This document shows, piece after piece, positions 51,830-59,826 of a stretch of 64,000 nt of DNA. How positions within the stretch are numbered: the stretch's first letter is position 1; each line of letters starts with the position of its first letter. The stretch is from Desulfoscipio geothermicus (GTDB lineage: Bacteria; Bacillota; Desulfotomaculia; Desulfotomaculales; Desulfallaceae), in contig JAENZP010000001.1 in the NCBI GenBank assembly GCA_016841205.1, forward strand, positions 434,001-498,000, given 5' to 3'. A program made the translations under genes and the position numbers. The notes below the pieces were generated by a model. It was given only the letters and a program-made list of their open reading frames with translations, did no database searches and was not told the origin of the DNA.

Positions 51830-52348
51830 TTAATAAAGCGCCAGAACGATGACCAGCCCGCCCAGCAAACCCATATAATTCCACATTTTTACGTTTTTAG
51901 CTGCCGCATCTTCCGCCATAGCCATAGCGGTTTTTAACTGCTCCGCAGCCAGACGCAGATGTTTACTCTGGTCTTCCCGATCTGAAATACCAATGCTGTT
52001 GCCCAGTCCTCGCAAGATACCCAAATCGCTTGTCCCCAAAGCACTGCGAATGCCATAGCACTCCAGGGCACCATGCCAGGCCTCCCGGGCTGAACAGCCC
52101 CGGTGGGCACCGAGATCACCAGCTACTTGCCGGAAAAAGGAGGCCGCCGGCATACCGATCTGTTCCGCCACCCCGCCCAACGCCTCAGGCAACGGTGTAG
52201 CCACGTAAGTGATTTCGGTTTCCAGCAGCTGCAGCGCCGCGATAAACTGCCGCAGTTCCACCGGCCGACGGGCATAACTTCTGGACATCTGCCAGCCTGT
52301 CAGCCCGCTGGCCACCACCACCAGAAGCCCGCCTATCAACTTAAGCAC
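51830..52348 (-). CDS. spoIIIAB: Stage III sporulation protein AB
   Basis: A 172-residue protein, N- and C-terminal membrane segments with a helical cytoplasmic body, resembling GspF-type platform proteins. RRPVELRQFIAALQLLETEI (27-46) and YVATPLPEAL are family-typical. The start is GTG 52348, inside the spoIIIAA 3' end (13-bp overlap), so translation is coupled. Part of the sigma-E-controlled spoIIIA operon. Confidence 0.94.
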   Translation of the reverse strand: MLKLIGGLLVVVASGLTGWQMSRSYARRPVELRQFIAALQLLETEITYVATPLPEALGGVAEQIGMPAASFFRQVAGDLGAHRGCSAREAWHGALECYGIRSALGTSDLGILRGLGNSIGISDREDQSKHLRLAAEQLKTAMAMAEDAAAKNVKMWNYMGLLGGLVIVLALY

Positions 52349-53382
52349 ATCTTCACCCCCAAGTTAGGCAGATCAGTACCACTGTAAATTTTCTCCACTG
52401 TCCCCACCCCCCGGGAACGGCCCAGCAGCACAAACCGTTCAATAATATTAAGCTGCAGCAGGTATTTAAGGGCCGGGCGGTTGGCCAATTCCCGCAGCGA
52501 TGAACCATGGATGGTGACAATGACGCGCACACCCGCGTTAAACACCTCTTCCAGCGCATGAATATCTTCCATGCTACCGATTTCGTCGGTTACAATCACA
52601 TCCGGAGACATTGCTCGCAACAGTATCATCATCCCCTGAGCTTTGGGACAGCCATCCAGCACATCCGTCCTCACCCCCACATCCATTTGAGGCAGCCCCC
52701 GGTGGCACCCCGCAATTTCCGAACGCTCGTCCACCACACCCACCGTCCGCCCGGCAAAATGCAGACCAGGCAGCCCGTTGCTCACCTGGCGTACCAGGTC
52801 CCGCAGCAAAGTAGTTTTACCGCAGCGGGGCGGCGAAAAAATCACTGTGTGATAAACATTTTGCACTTCCCGATCAATCAAATTTTTCATTAGCCCATCA
52901 GCCGCCCCTTTGATTTCCCGGCACACCCGAATATTCAATCCAGACAGGTACTTTATGGTTTTTAGCCGGCCATTTTCAAGCACGGCCTTGCCGGTAAGCC
53001 CCACCCTGTGCCCGCCGGGCAATGTAACATAACCGTTTTTTAGTTCTTCCTCCAGGGCATACATGGAAGAACCGCTGATATTGTGTAATACCTTTTCCAG
53101 ATCGGCAGCGTTAACCATATAAACACCGGATGGTGCAGGCACCGGCGTACCATCCTGGCGGATGAAGTAATCATTGCCCCCCACGCCCAGCATCAACGGC
53201 CTGTCCTGCCGCAGCCTGATTTCTTCCAGATCGGCCAGATAGCGGGGCGGCACCCGGCCGATCATCTCAGCCAGATTGGACGGCAGCACGGATAATACCT
53301 GACGCCATGCCCCTGCGGGGACCCCGGTAGTGATAGATCCACCGAGAGTATGAACTGATTTGGGTGTCACGTATTTGCTCAA
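52336..53382 (-). CDS. spoIIIAA: Stage III sporulation protein AA (ATPase)
   Basis: A 348-residue cytoplasmic ATPase of the type II/IV secretion class, first gene of the operon and energiser of the SpoIIIA channel. Walker A is SPPRCGKTTLL (about 194-204), and VIVTDEIGSMED (around 262) is the Walker B region. Translation starts at TTG 53382, with GGAGGG 9 nt upstream. The promoter at 53425-53453 has a full sigma-E -35. Confidence 0.96.
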   Translation of the reverse strand: MSKYVTPKSVHTLGGSITTGVPAGAWRQVLSVLPSNLAEMIGRVPPRYLADLEEIRLRQDRPLMLGVGGNDYFIRQDGTPVPAPSGVYMVNAADLEKVLHNISGSSMYALEEELKNGYVTLPGGHRVGLTGKAVLENGRLKTIKYLSGLNIRVCREIKGAADGLMKNLIDREVQNVYHTVIFSPPRCGKTTLLRDLVRQVSNGLPGLHFAGRTVGVVDERSEIAGCHRGLPQMDVGVRTDVLDGCPKAQGMMILLRAMSPDVIVTDEIGSMEDIHALEEVFNAGVRVIVTIHGSSLRELANRPALKYLLQLNIIERFVLLGRSRGVGTVEKIYSGTDLPNLGVKMCLS

Positions 53383-53424
53383 TTCTTATATCCCTCCAGC
53401 TCTGACCGGTAATGTTTATTTAAT

Positions 53425-53453
53425 AATTTATTTACCTTATTGGTAAAATATGC
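53425..53453 (-). promoter_or_regulatory. Sigma-E promoter of the spoIIIA operon
   Basis: GCATATT (53447-53453) matches KMATATT fully; 14 bp later AATAAATT (53425-53432) matches CATACAMT at 5 of 8. spoIIIA is sigma-E-dependent in Bacillus. Confidence 0.65.
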
Positions 53454-53461
53454 CTCATAAA

Positions 53462-53508
53462 ATAAAAAAAAACAGACTGCTGTTACTATGCTAAACAGCA
53501 GCCTGTTT
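53462..53508 (-). terminator. Terminator of the efp-zinc-ribbon run
   Basis: AACAGACTGCTGTT pairs with AACAGCAGCCTGTT (one mismatch; 53471-53484 with 53494-53507), followed by nine T residues on the minus strand. It lies just after the 53526-53957 gene and before spoIIIA. Confidence 0.92.
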
Positions 53509-53525
53509 CCTTACTTCGTAATGCT

Positions 53526-53957
53526 CTATATATCTTCCTCAATGACCGATTTGCGGTTATGCAATATTTCCGGTTCGTCTGCGGATGTAAAATCCTCATC
53601 GTTAACGAAAACTACCTCATCGCAATTGGGGCAGGTCACCTCGATAACATCTTCGTCATCAATGATACTCGGGTCAAAAAGCACCGTTTCCCCGCAGCTC
53701 GGGCAGTCCACTTCCATATATTCTTCCAGATTTTCATCATGTACATCATTTTCCAGAGTATATAAATCTTCATCCAGAGTTTCAATGTAATCTTCCAATT
53801 GCTCCTGAGATTCTTCCAGCTCGGTAAATGAATCGGCAAATTCATCCAAAACATCGATAATGCCGCCCAGTAGCTTGCCTTCCTTACTATCGTCCTCCAC
53901 ATTCATACCGCTGGCCAGTCCTTGCAGGTAAGCCACTTTAGATTTAAGATCAGACAT
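53526..53957 (-). CDS. CD1247-like acidic zinc-ribbon protein
   Basis: A 143-residue highly acidic protein. The N-terminal half (SDLKSKVAYLQGLASGMNV then a long acidic helix, about 30-72) matches the CD1247 N-terminal domain of Clostridia. The C-terminal half has CPSC (about 83-86) and CPNC (about 106-109), a four-cysteine zinc ribbon. It follows efp and precedes spoIIIA in many Clostridia, and its function is unknown. ATG 53957 with AAAGGGGG. Confidence 0.85.
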   Translation of the reverse strand: MSDLKSKVAYLQGLASGMNVEDDSKEGKLLGGIIDVLDEFADSFTELEESQEQLEDYIETLDEDLYTLENDVHDENLEEYMEVDCPSCGETVLFDPSIIDDEDVIEVTCPNCDEVVFVNDEDFTSADEPEILHNRKSVIEEDI

Positions 53958-54065
53958 AAAAATACCCCCTTTGTAGTAACTATCAAAAATAGTATCTCTC
54001 GCTTCGGGGGTTTTTAAACATTTATTTCCTTAATAAGGTAAAAGATTGTGTATTCCGGCCAGTTC

Positions 54066-54623
54066 TTAAGCCCTTTTTATATAATGCCCGGTGCGAGTGT
54101 CTATCTGCAACACATCGCCGGTATTTATAAAAAACGGTACCTGTACCACGTAGCCGGTTTCCAAGGTGGCCGGTTTAGAGCCACCGGAAGCAGTATCCCC
54201 CTTTATGCCCGGTGCCGTTTCAACCACTTCCAGCTCCACAACATTGGGCAAATCCACACCGATGGAGCGTCCCTGATAGGACATAATAGTGATGGTCATG
54301 TTTTCTTTGAGAAATTTAATAGCATCGCCTAGTTGTTCTTTAGACATGCTAAACTGGTCGTAACTTTCCATGTCCATAAAATTATACTCTTCACCGTCAT
54401 TGTAAAGATATTGTGTTTCCCGGTGTTCAATCCGCGCCTTAGGCATTTTTTCCCCGGCATTAAAAGTCTTATCAACTACAGCACCGGTACGTAGGTTTCT
54501 GAGCTTAGACCGCACAAAAGCTGCACCTTTGCCCGGTTTAACATGTTGGAATTCTACTACCTGATAGACATCGCCATCCATTTCTATGGTCAGGCCGGTA
54601 CGAAAATCATTAGTTGAAACCAA
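54066..54623 (-). CDS. efp: Elongation factor P
   Basis: Relieves ribosome stalling at polyproline. 185 residues, three OB-like domains: [20 protein letters not shown] (domain I, with [16 protein letters not shown] holding the modification loop), domain II, and domain III ending in [16 protein letters not shown]. The modified lysine would be in KPGKGAA. Start TTG 54623 behind GGAGG. It follows pepQ by 94 bp; the pair aroQ-pepQ-efp is typical of Clostridia. Confidence 0.97.
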   Translation of the reverse strand: MVSTNDFRTGLTIEMDGDVYQVVEFQHVKPGKGAAFVRSKLRNLRTGAVVDKTFNAGEKMPKARIEHRETQYLYNDGEEYNFMDMESYDQFSMSKEQLGDAIKFLKENMTITIMSYQGRSIGVDLPNVVELEVVETAPGIKGDTASGGSKPATLETGYVVQVPFFINTGDVLQIDTRTGHYIKRA

Positions 54624-54717
54624 ACTACTCCGCCTCCTTGAAATTCCGTTTTTATATTATTTTAACACTTGGCAAACCAAGCCTTATTTGCAACGCAGGC
54701 AGGGCTGATCTGATGCG

Positions 54718-55788
54718 CTAAAGCTCAATCAGTCTGTCCTTGGGAGAGCTGGTAAGCAGCCGGCAGCCGTTTTGCTCCACGACCACGCTATCCTCAATAC
54801 GTACTCCCCCTACGCCGGGAAGATAAATACCGGGCTCAACAGTTACCACCATACCTTCCTGCAAAACCGTAGTATCCCTGGAAGAAAGCCCAGGCCCCTC
54901 GTGCACCGCAAGGCCCACACCATGCCCTGTGCCGTGGCCGAAATTTTCACCGTACCCGTGTGAGGCAATGACCTCCCTGGCTGCTTTGTCCACCACGCAT
55001 GCCGGCACACCAGCTTTTACCGCCGCCAGGGCGTTTAGCTGGGCTTCCAACACAATACTGTATATTTCTCTGATTTGGGCATTTGGCGAACCTAGCGACA
55101 CTGTCCTGGTCATATCTGAATGATAATTATCCACTACCACACCGAAATCGAGCGTGATGGCCTCACCCAGACCGATGGCTTTGGTTGAGGCCTCGCCATG
55201 CGGCAGCGCAGCCCGGGCACCGGAGGCTACAATAAATGGAAAGGCAGTTTTCTCCGCACCCCGTAGGCGCATAAACATTTCCAATTCCAACGCTACTTCC
55301 CTTTCGCTAACCCCGGGCTTGATAAAGCGACAGATATGTATGAAGCCTTCGTCCAGAAGGGACATGGCTTTCGCTATAGCTACCAGTTCATCTTTATCCT
55401 TAATCAGCCGGAATTGTTCAACCATACCTTCCACCGGACGCAGGGTCACTTCGCCCAATTTGTCATGTAGTGTATCGTAAAATTTATAACTTATGTAATC
55501 CGCCTCAAAGCCCAGGACATGCAAATTTAAACGGCCGGCCAGGTCAGCCAGCGCATCTTCCAGGGTGGCCTCTATTTTTATTATTTCCAGGTGCGGGCTT
55601 TGTTCCCGTGCCTGTTCGATAAACCGAAAGTCCGTTATGATATAAGATTGTCCGGCTGTGATCAGCAGTGCGCCCGCATCACCGGTGAAACCGCTCAAGT
55701 AAAAACGGTTTTCAGACTGCAGCACAAGCAGTGCGTCCACAGCCTTGTCTTGGAGAGCCGCGGCTATTTTATTTACACGCGTTTGCAT
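54718..55788 (-). CDS. pepQ: Xaa-Pro aminopeptidase/dipeptidase (M24B)
   Basis: Cleaves X-proline peptides. 356 residues with creatinase-like N-domain and pita-bread catalytic domain: metal ligands in TLDFGVVVDNYHSDMTRTV (two aspartates), GHGTGHGVGLAVHE (histidine), VTVEPGIYLP and GVRIEDSVVV (glutamates). Between aroQ and efp. Start ATG 55788 with a GGAGGAATA site. Confidence 0.93.
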   Translation of the reverse strand: MQTRVNKIAAALQDKAVDALLVLQSENRFYLSGFTGDAGALLITAGQSYIITDFRFIEQAREQSPHLEIIKIEATLEDALADLAGRLNLHVLGFEADYISYKFYDTLHDKLGEVTLRPVEGMVEQFRLIKDKDELVAIAKAMSLLDEGFIHICRFIKPGVSEREVALELEMFMRLRGAEKTAFPFIVASGARAALPHGEASTKAIGLGEAITLDFGVVVDNYHSDMTRTVSLGSPNAQIREIYSIVLEAQLNALAAVKAGVPACVVDKAAREVIASHGYGENFGHGTGHGVGLAVHEGPGLSSRDTTVLQEGMVVTVEPGIYLPGVGGVRIEDSVVVEQNGCRLLTSSPKDRLIEL

Positions 55789-55914
55789 ATTATTCCTCCG
55801 CCGGCCGCAAAAGAGACGTCCGGTTTATATGTCCGGCTTAACTATACGCCTTTACCAGCTTTTTACCAATTACTGATGAGGCAACCGCCAGGTACTAATT
55901 ACCTGTCTAAAAAA

Positions 55915-56370
55915 TTAAAGAGACTTGCCCGCCTGGTGAGCCCGGGCCAATTCCACCGCAGCTCGCAGGGCAAGCTGGTAACCCATCGCCCCAAACCCGG
56001 ATATCTGCCCTGCCGCCACTGGGGCAATCACGGAAAGACGGCGAAACTCATCCCGGGCGTGGATGTTGGAAATATGCACTTCCACCACCGGTATGGCAAT
56101 GGCGGCCACCGCATCCCGCAAGGCGTAACTGTAATGAGTAAAGGCACCCGGGTTAAAGATTACCGCGTCATACTCAGCACCGGAGGAATGAAGGCTGTCG
56201 ATAAGCGCACCCTCGTGGTTGGACTGCACAAATTCAATACCCACTCCCAGCACCCGGGCCAGTTCCTGTAGGGATGCGTTTATTTCCTCCAATGATCCGG
56301 TACCATACACACCGGGTTCCCGTCTCCCCAACAGATTAAGGTTTGGGCCATTCATGACCAGTATTTTCAC
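55915..56370 (-). CDS. aroQ: 3-dehydroquinate dehydratase, type II
   Basis: Shikimate-pathway enzyme. About 151 residues with all type II signatures: VMNGPNLNLLGRREPGVYG (tyrosine at the end is the catalytic residue), QSNHEGALID, NPGAFTHYSYALRDA, and VHISNIHARDEFRRLS (catalytic histidine). The start is likely GTG 56370 (GAGGTG 7 nt upstream); three further codons are open. Longer AroQ homologues are similar. It is followed by pepQ. Confidence 0.96.
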   Translation of the reverse strand: MKILVMNGPNLNLLGRREPGVYGTGSLEEINASLQELARVLGVGIEFVQSNHEGALIDSLHSSGAEYDAVIFNPGAFTHYSYALRDAVAAIAIPVVEVHISNIHARDEFRRLSVIAPVAAGQISGFGAMGYQLALRAAVELARAHQAGKSL

Positions 56371-56488
56371 CCACATCACCTCAAAAAGATGGGATTATTT
56401 TAACATAAATGACCTTAATTGCATAGTCCTGACGCTAGTACAGGTAATGCTGGTAATAGAGTATTGAGTATTTAAGTTTTGTCAAATG

Positions 56489-57844
56489 TCAAGGTCTGAC
56501 CCCAGCGCCACTGATGCTCATGCGGGACACTCTGATGGTGGGAGCGCCCCGGCTGCCAAAAAATTGCAGGTCGCTGCCCACGGCGTCAACTCGTCCCAGC
56601 ATTTCCATGATATTGCCGGCAATAGCCAGGCCCCGCACCGGGTAGGCCAGCTTGCCGTTTTCAATCCACAAACCGCTGGCTCCCAGGGAAAAGTCACCTG
56701 AAATGGGATTAGCGGTGTGCAGGCCCATCACCTCAGTTACATAAAGGCCGCTTGAAATATCGCCAATGATTTGTTCGGCTGTTTGATCACCCGGTTCAAT
56801 ATAAAAGTTGGTGGTGCCTACCTCGGGCGTTCCTTTAAAAGTACCGCGCATACCATTGCCTGTAGATAGCACCCCGTCCTTGGCGGAAGTATAGATGTTA
56901 TGTAAAAAGCCCTGAAGCTTGCCGTTCTGCACCAGTACCGTCCTGGAGGTGGGCACACCCTCACCGTCGAAAGGCGCCGAGGCAATACCGCCGGGAAGAG
57001 TGCCATCATCAATAATGTTGATTTGATCGGAGGCCACCTGCTGGCCTACTTTACCGGCCAAAAGGGAACGCCCCTTTTGCACCGCCTCGGCGGACAGGGA
57101 AGACGCCAGCAATCCTAAAACACCCGTGGCCACATAGGGCTCCAGCACTACAGCCGCCTGCTGGGTCACCCCAGGCCTGGCCCCCAGCATACGTACCGCC
57201 CGGCCAGCAGCCTGCTTGCCCAGGGCTACAGGATCAAGGTCAGAATAACGCAGACTGAATTTCATGGCAAACCCGGTCTGGCTGTCCTCTCCCTCGCCCG
57301 CCACCATGGTAATGTACATACCGCAATAAGAACCACCATAATGCAGTGATAAACCATGCGAGTTCACCAGAGTCACCTCGGCTTCGCCGTCCTGGTAAGT
57401 GGAACTCTCAATGATACTGACCCGTGCATCAGCGGCCCTGGCTTCAATTTCCATGGTGCGGGCCATGTCGATTTTTTCTTCCACAGTAGCAGCCCGGATA
57501 GCTGGATCGTATAAATCCATGACCGGGTAACTTGGGGCAGGGCGGGGCAGTAGCCGGTACGGGTCGGGCTCAGCCAGGCGGGCATTGGCCAGGGCCTGAT
57601 TTACCGCATCATCCACAGCCGCATCACCTAAATCAGTAGTAAAAGCAAAACCTGTTTTGCCGTCCTGGAAAAACCGTATGCCCATGCCCCGGTCTTCGGC
57701 TAATTTCATGGTCTCCACCTTGTTGTTGCGCACTTCAATATCTAAATCTTGGCTGTTGCTGATATATGCCTCGGCCATAGCGGCACCTGCTTTTAAAGCC
57801 TTATGTACCGCGTTTTCCGCATATGTTTTGTATTTGGAATCCAT
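56489..57844 (-). CDS. pmbA: PmbA/TldE family metalloprotease
   Basis: A 451-residue member of the TldD/PmbA family. It lacks the HExxxH zinc site of TldD (at 59827-61236 in this window), as TldE/PmbA does, and the two are known to form a heteromeric protease. ENGKLAYPVRGLAIAGNIMEML-type end (quoted in part) and SGLWIENG are family landmarks. The dipeptide-processing role is known for microcin and CcdA maturation in Gram-negatives; the substrate here is unknown. The two genes are 2 kb apart. Confidence 0.93.
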   Translation of the reverse strand: MDSKYKTYAENAVHKALKAGAAMAEAYISNSQDLDIEVRNNKVETMKLAEDRGMGIRFFQDGKTGFAFTTDLGDAAVDDAVNQALANARLAEPDPYRLLPRPAPSYPVMDLYDPAIRAATVEEKIDMARTMEIEARAADARVSIIESSTYQDGEAEVTLVNSHGLSLHYGGSYCGMYITMVAGEGEDSQTGFAMKFSLRYSDLDPVALGKQAAGRAVRMLGARPGVTQQAAVVLEPYVATGVLGLLASSLSAEAVQKGRSLLAGKVGQQVASDQINIIDDGTLPGGIASAPFDGEGVPTSRTVLVQNGKLQGFLHNIYTSAKDGVLSTGNGMRGTFKGTPEVGTTNFYIEPGDQTAEQIIGDISSGLYVTEVMGLHTANPISGDFSLGASGLWIENGKLAYPVRGLAIAGNIMEMLGRVDAVGSDLQFFGSRGAPTIRVSRMSISGAGVRP

Positions 57845-57980
57845 GTTGCTTACTCTCTCCTTTCAATTAAGTTATTATAATTCAATGAAAAACAAACTAT
57901 TCCTTTAATACCAATATTAAAGTGCGACAGTCTCTTAGCGAGCTGCTATCGCCTAGTCACAGTATATTTATATCAGGGCG

Positions 57981-58005
57981 AAAAAAAACTGCCTGAAAGG
58001 CAGTT
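57981..58005 (-). terminator. Terminator of the YabG-N gene
   Basis: AACTGCCT and AGGCAGTT pair perfectly around a 3-nt loop (57987-57994 with 57998-58005), followed by eight T residues on the minus strand. The stem includes part of the stop codon. Confidence 0.92.
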
Positions 58006-58219
58006 AATGCATAAAACACGAATTGGCGGTCAAGGCAATCAGGTCTTTAAATGTAACCGGCGCCAGCTCACGGACGGAAACCTGAACCACCAGATTGGGA
58101 TCTAGCATAGCCACTATGGCTACTCTTTGACCGGTTTGCTGATCAGTATAAAAACCGATCACGCAAAATTGGGCCTCCTCTCCAGCAACCTTCCTGGTTA
58201 CAATATCGCCAATTTTCAT
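58004..58219 (-). CDS. Small protein with a YabG N-terminal-like domain
   Basis: A 71-residue protein beginning MKIGDIVTRK, with FCVIGFYTD and VAIVAMLDPNLVVQVSVREL in the positions where the YabG spore protease has its beta-barrel N-terminus. The YabG protease domain is absent. AGGAGG 10 nt before ATG 58219 sets the start; open upstream frame is non-coding. The sigma-E-like promoter at 58298-58326 fits a mother-cell role. It is divergent to the DUF3243 gene. A spore-coat or cortex partner is a guess. Confidence 0.75.
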   Translation of the reverse strand: MKIGDIVTRKVAGEEAQFCVIGFYTDQQTGQRVAIVAMLDPNLVVQVSVRELAPVTFKDLIALTANSCFMH

Positions 58220-58297
58220 GAAAAAATACCTCCTAATGGAAGTACCACCCAGCGGGATAAGATTCCAAGCATCGTGGCGGCATAATATCAAACAAGC

Positions 58298-58326
58298 ATC
58301 CTATGCACTTGTGCTACAACATATGC
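58298..58326 (-). promoter_or_regulatory. Sigma-E-like promoter of the YabG-N gene
   Basis: GCATATG (58320-58326; 6/7 to KMATATT), 14 bp, CATAGGAT (58298-58305; 6/8 to CATACAMT). The transcript would run through 58291 towards the ATG at 58219. Confidence 0.45.
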
Positions 58327-58382
58327 CTTTTTATTTGCAGTTGTGCTAACAGTTGAATTTGAAAATATTTACTCAATTTTGT

Positions 58383-58412
58383 ACATAACTTTTAGCTATC
58401 CGGGTGAAAATA
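58383..58412 (+). promoter_or_regulatory. Sigma-F-like promoter of the DUF3243 gene
   Basis: ACATA (58383-58387; 4/5 to GYATA), exactly 15 bp, then GGTGAAAATA (58403-58412), which matches GGNNANANTA at every defined position. It lies 48 bp before the ATG. Confidence 0.6.
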
Positions 58413-58460
58413 AAAAAAGCATTTTAATTACATAATAAATATATAAAAAGGTGGTGTTGT

Positions 58461-58724
58461 ATGATGGACTTTAACTTTAGACAAAATATCAATACCGATT
58501 GGCCAACCTGGAAGAATTATTTAAAGAACGCTATGGAATTTGCTGAAGAGCTTGGTATTCCACGGGATAAAGTCAATTCCCTGGCCTATCAGGTGGGGGA
58601 TCTGCTGGCCCAAAGCGTGCCCCCGGCCAACCCCGAACAGCAGGCCATCAAAGAGCTGTGGCAGGTTGCCGACCAAAACGAGCGGCAAATTCTGGCCCGC
58701 TTAATGACCAAGGTGGTTAATTAG
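58461..58724 (+). CDS. DUF3243 family protein
   Basis: An 87-residue acidic protein, widespread in spore formers (YmfJ in Bacillus), of unknown function. It is predicted all-helical, with the conserved TWKNYLKNAMEFAEELGI (15-32) and ending in LMTKVV. AAAGGTGGTG precedes the ATG; the second codon is also ATG and could be the start. It has its own terminator, and the promoter match at 58383-58412 suggests forespore expression. Confidence 0.9.
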   Translation: MMDFNFRQNINTDWPTWKNYLKNAMEFAEELGIPRDKVNSLAYQVGDLLAQSVPPANPEQQAIKELWQVADQNERQILARLMTKVVN

Positions 58725-58755
58725 TAACACCCAGGCAAAAGCTATACACACAGTA

Positions 58756-58789
58756 TAAAGCGCCCGTCACTGAGGGCGCTTTACTTTTA
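58756..58789 (+). terminator. Terminator of the DUF3243 gene
   Basis: TAAAGCGCCC and GGGCGCTTTA pair perfectly (58756-58765 with 58774-58783), followed by CTTTTAT on the plus strand. The rest of 58790-58969 is AT-rich, nothing recognised. Confidence 0.9.
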
Positions 58790-58969
58790 TTCAGCACAGG
58801 ATGCATACTTTATAAAGACTGTGGGTCAATAATCTTTCATTGATATATTCTGTTTAAAAGATTATTATTTGGCGTTACCAATATATGTTGGAAGTTTCTC
58901 AATCACATAAGAAAAAAAATTAAAAGCGCAATGACCCAGTAATTTTCTATGAAGTTTTTGGCATATATG

Positions 58970-59719
58970 CTATAACCCGGAAATATTTATATACCACTTA
59001 ATTATTGGATCAGTGTAAAATGCCGCCATCACACCGCCAATAGCCATGAAAGGGCCAAAAGGAAGGGCATCTTTCATTCCTTTACGCCTAAGTGCCATCA
59101 ATATAATACCTGATAAACCGCCAAATAAAAAAGAGCTGAACAACGCGACAAAAATTCCAGGGCTACCTAAAAACAACCCCATGAGCGCACTTAGCTTAAT
59201 ATCACCGCCGCCCATACCCCCCTTGGATCCCACGGCAATGAATAAGAAGAATAGTCCGGCAACTAAAAAACTAATTAAACCGTCAATTAATTTACCAAAT
59301 AAAAAAACCAAAGGTATGCCTAACACGCAGCCTACGATAATAATCTCATCTGGAATAATTTTATGCTGGTAATCTATCACTGATGCGGTGATTAGGACAG
59401 CAAAGAACACCCACATGGATACGGTCTGCCACTGCCAGCCCCAATATTGATAGGCGGCCACAAACAACAGCGCCGTGACCAATTCTACCAGAGGATACCG
59501 GGCGGATATTTTTTCGCCGCAATAACGGCAGCGCCCTTTCAGCAGCACATAACTTAGCAAGGGTATTAAATCAAGCACCCCAAGCCGCCGGCCGCAGCCG
59601 GGACAGTGGGATGGATTATATACCACCGACTGTCCCAGAGGCAACCGGTATATGCACACATTAAGAAAGCTGCCAATGCAGGCACCTATAATAAATACGA
59701 TAACTTGAGCGATATACAT
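58970..59719 (-). CDS. Prepilin peptidase (type IV leader peptidase, A24A)
   Basis: Cleaves and methylates type IV prepilins in the membrane. 249 residues: N-terminal methyltransferase-type cytoplasmic domain with two cysteine pairs (CPGCGRR, CRYCGEK), seven or eight membrane segments, and catalytic aspartates in VIDYQHKIIPDE and GSKGGMGGGDIK. GGAG 6 nt before ATG 59719 supports that start; TTG 59731 is an alternative. Its targets are probably the pilin-like genes at 61395-63426, separated by tldD. Confidence 0.93.
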   Translation of the reverse strand: MYIAQVIVFIIGACIGSFLNVCIYRLPLGQSVVYNPSHCPGCGRRLGVLDLIPLLSYVLLKGRCRYCGEKISARYPLVELVTALLFVAAYQYWGWQWQTVSMWVFFAVLITASVIDYQHKIIPDEIIIVGCVLGIPLVFLFGKLIDGLISFLVAGLFFLFIAVGSKGGMGGGDIKLSALMGLFLGSPGIFVALFSSFLFGGLSGIILMALRRKGMKDALPFGPFMAIGGVMAAFYTDPIIKWYINISGL

Positions 59720-59826
59720 AGTAATCTCCAAAGTGCCACCTTTTTTGCTTAGCTCGAAAAAACTTATCTATGAACAGTTGCCAATTAAAGGAGCTAATGT
59801 TATGGGTGGATTGTCATTATTTCCGT

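Noticed and set aside
55591-56271. Plus-strand frame of 226 codons
   Set aside because: Antisense to pepQ and aroQ, both clear genes. No ribosome site and no recognisable protein.
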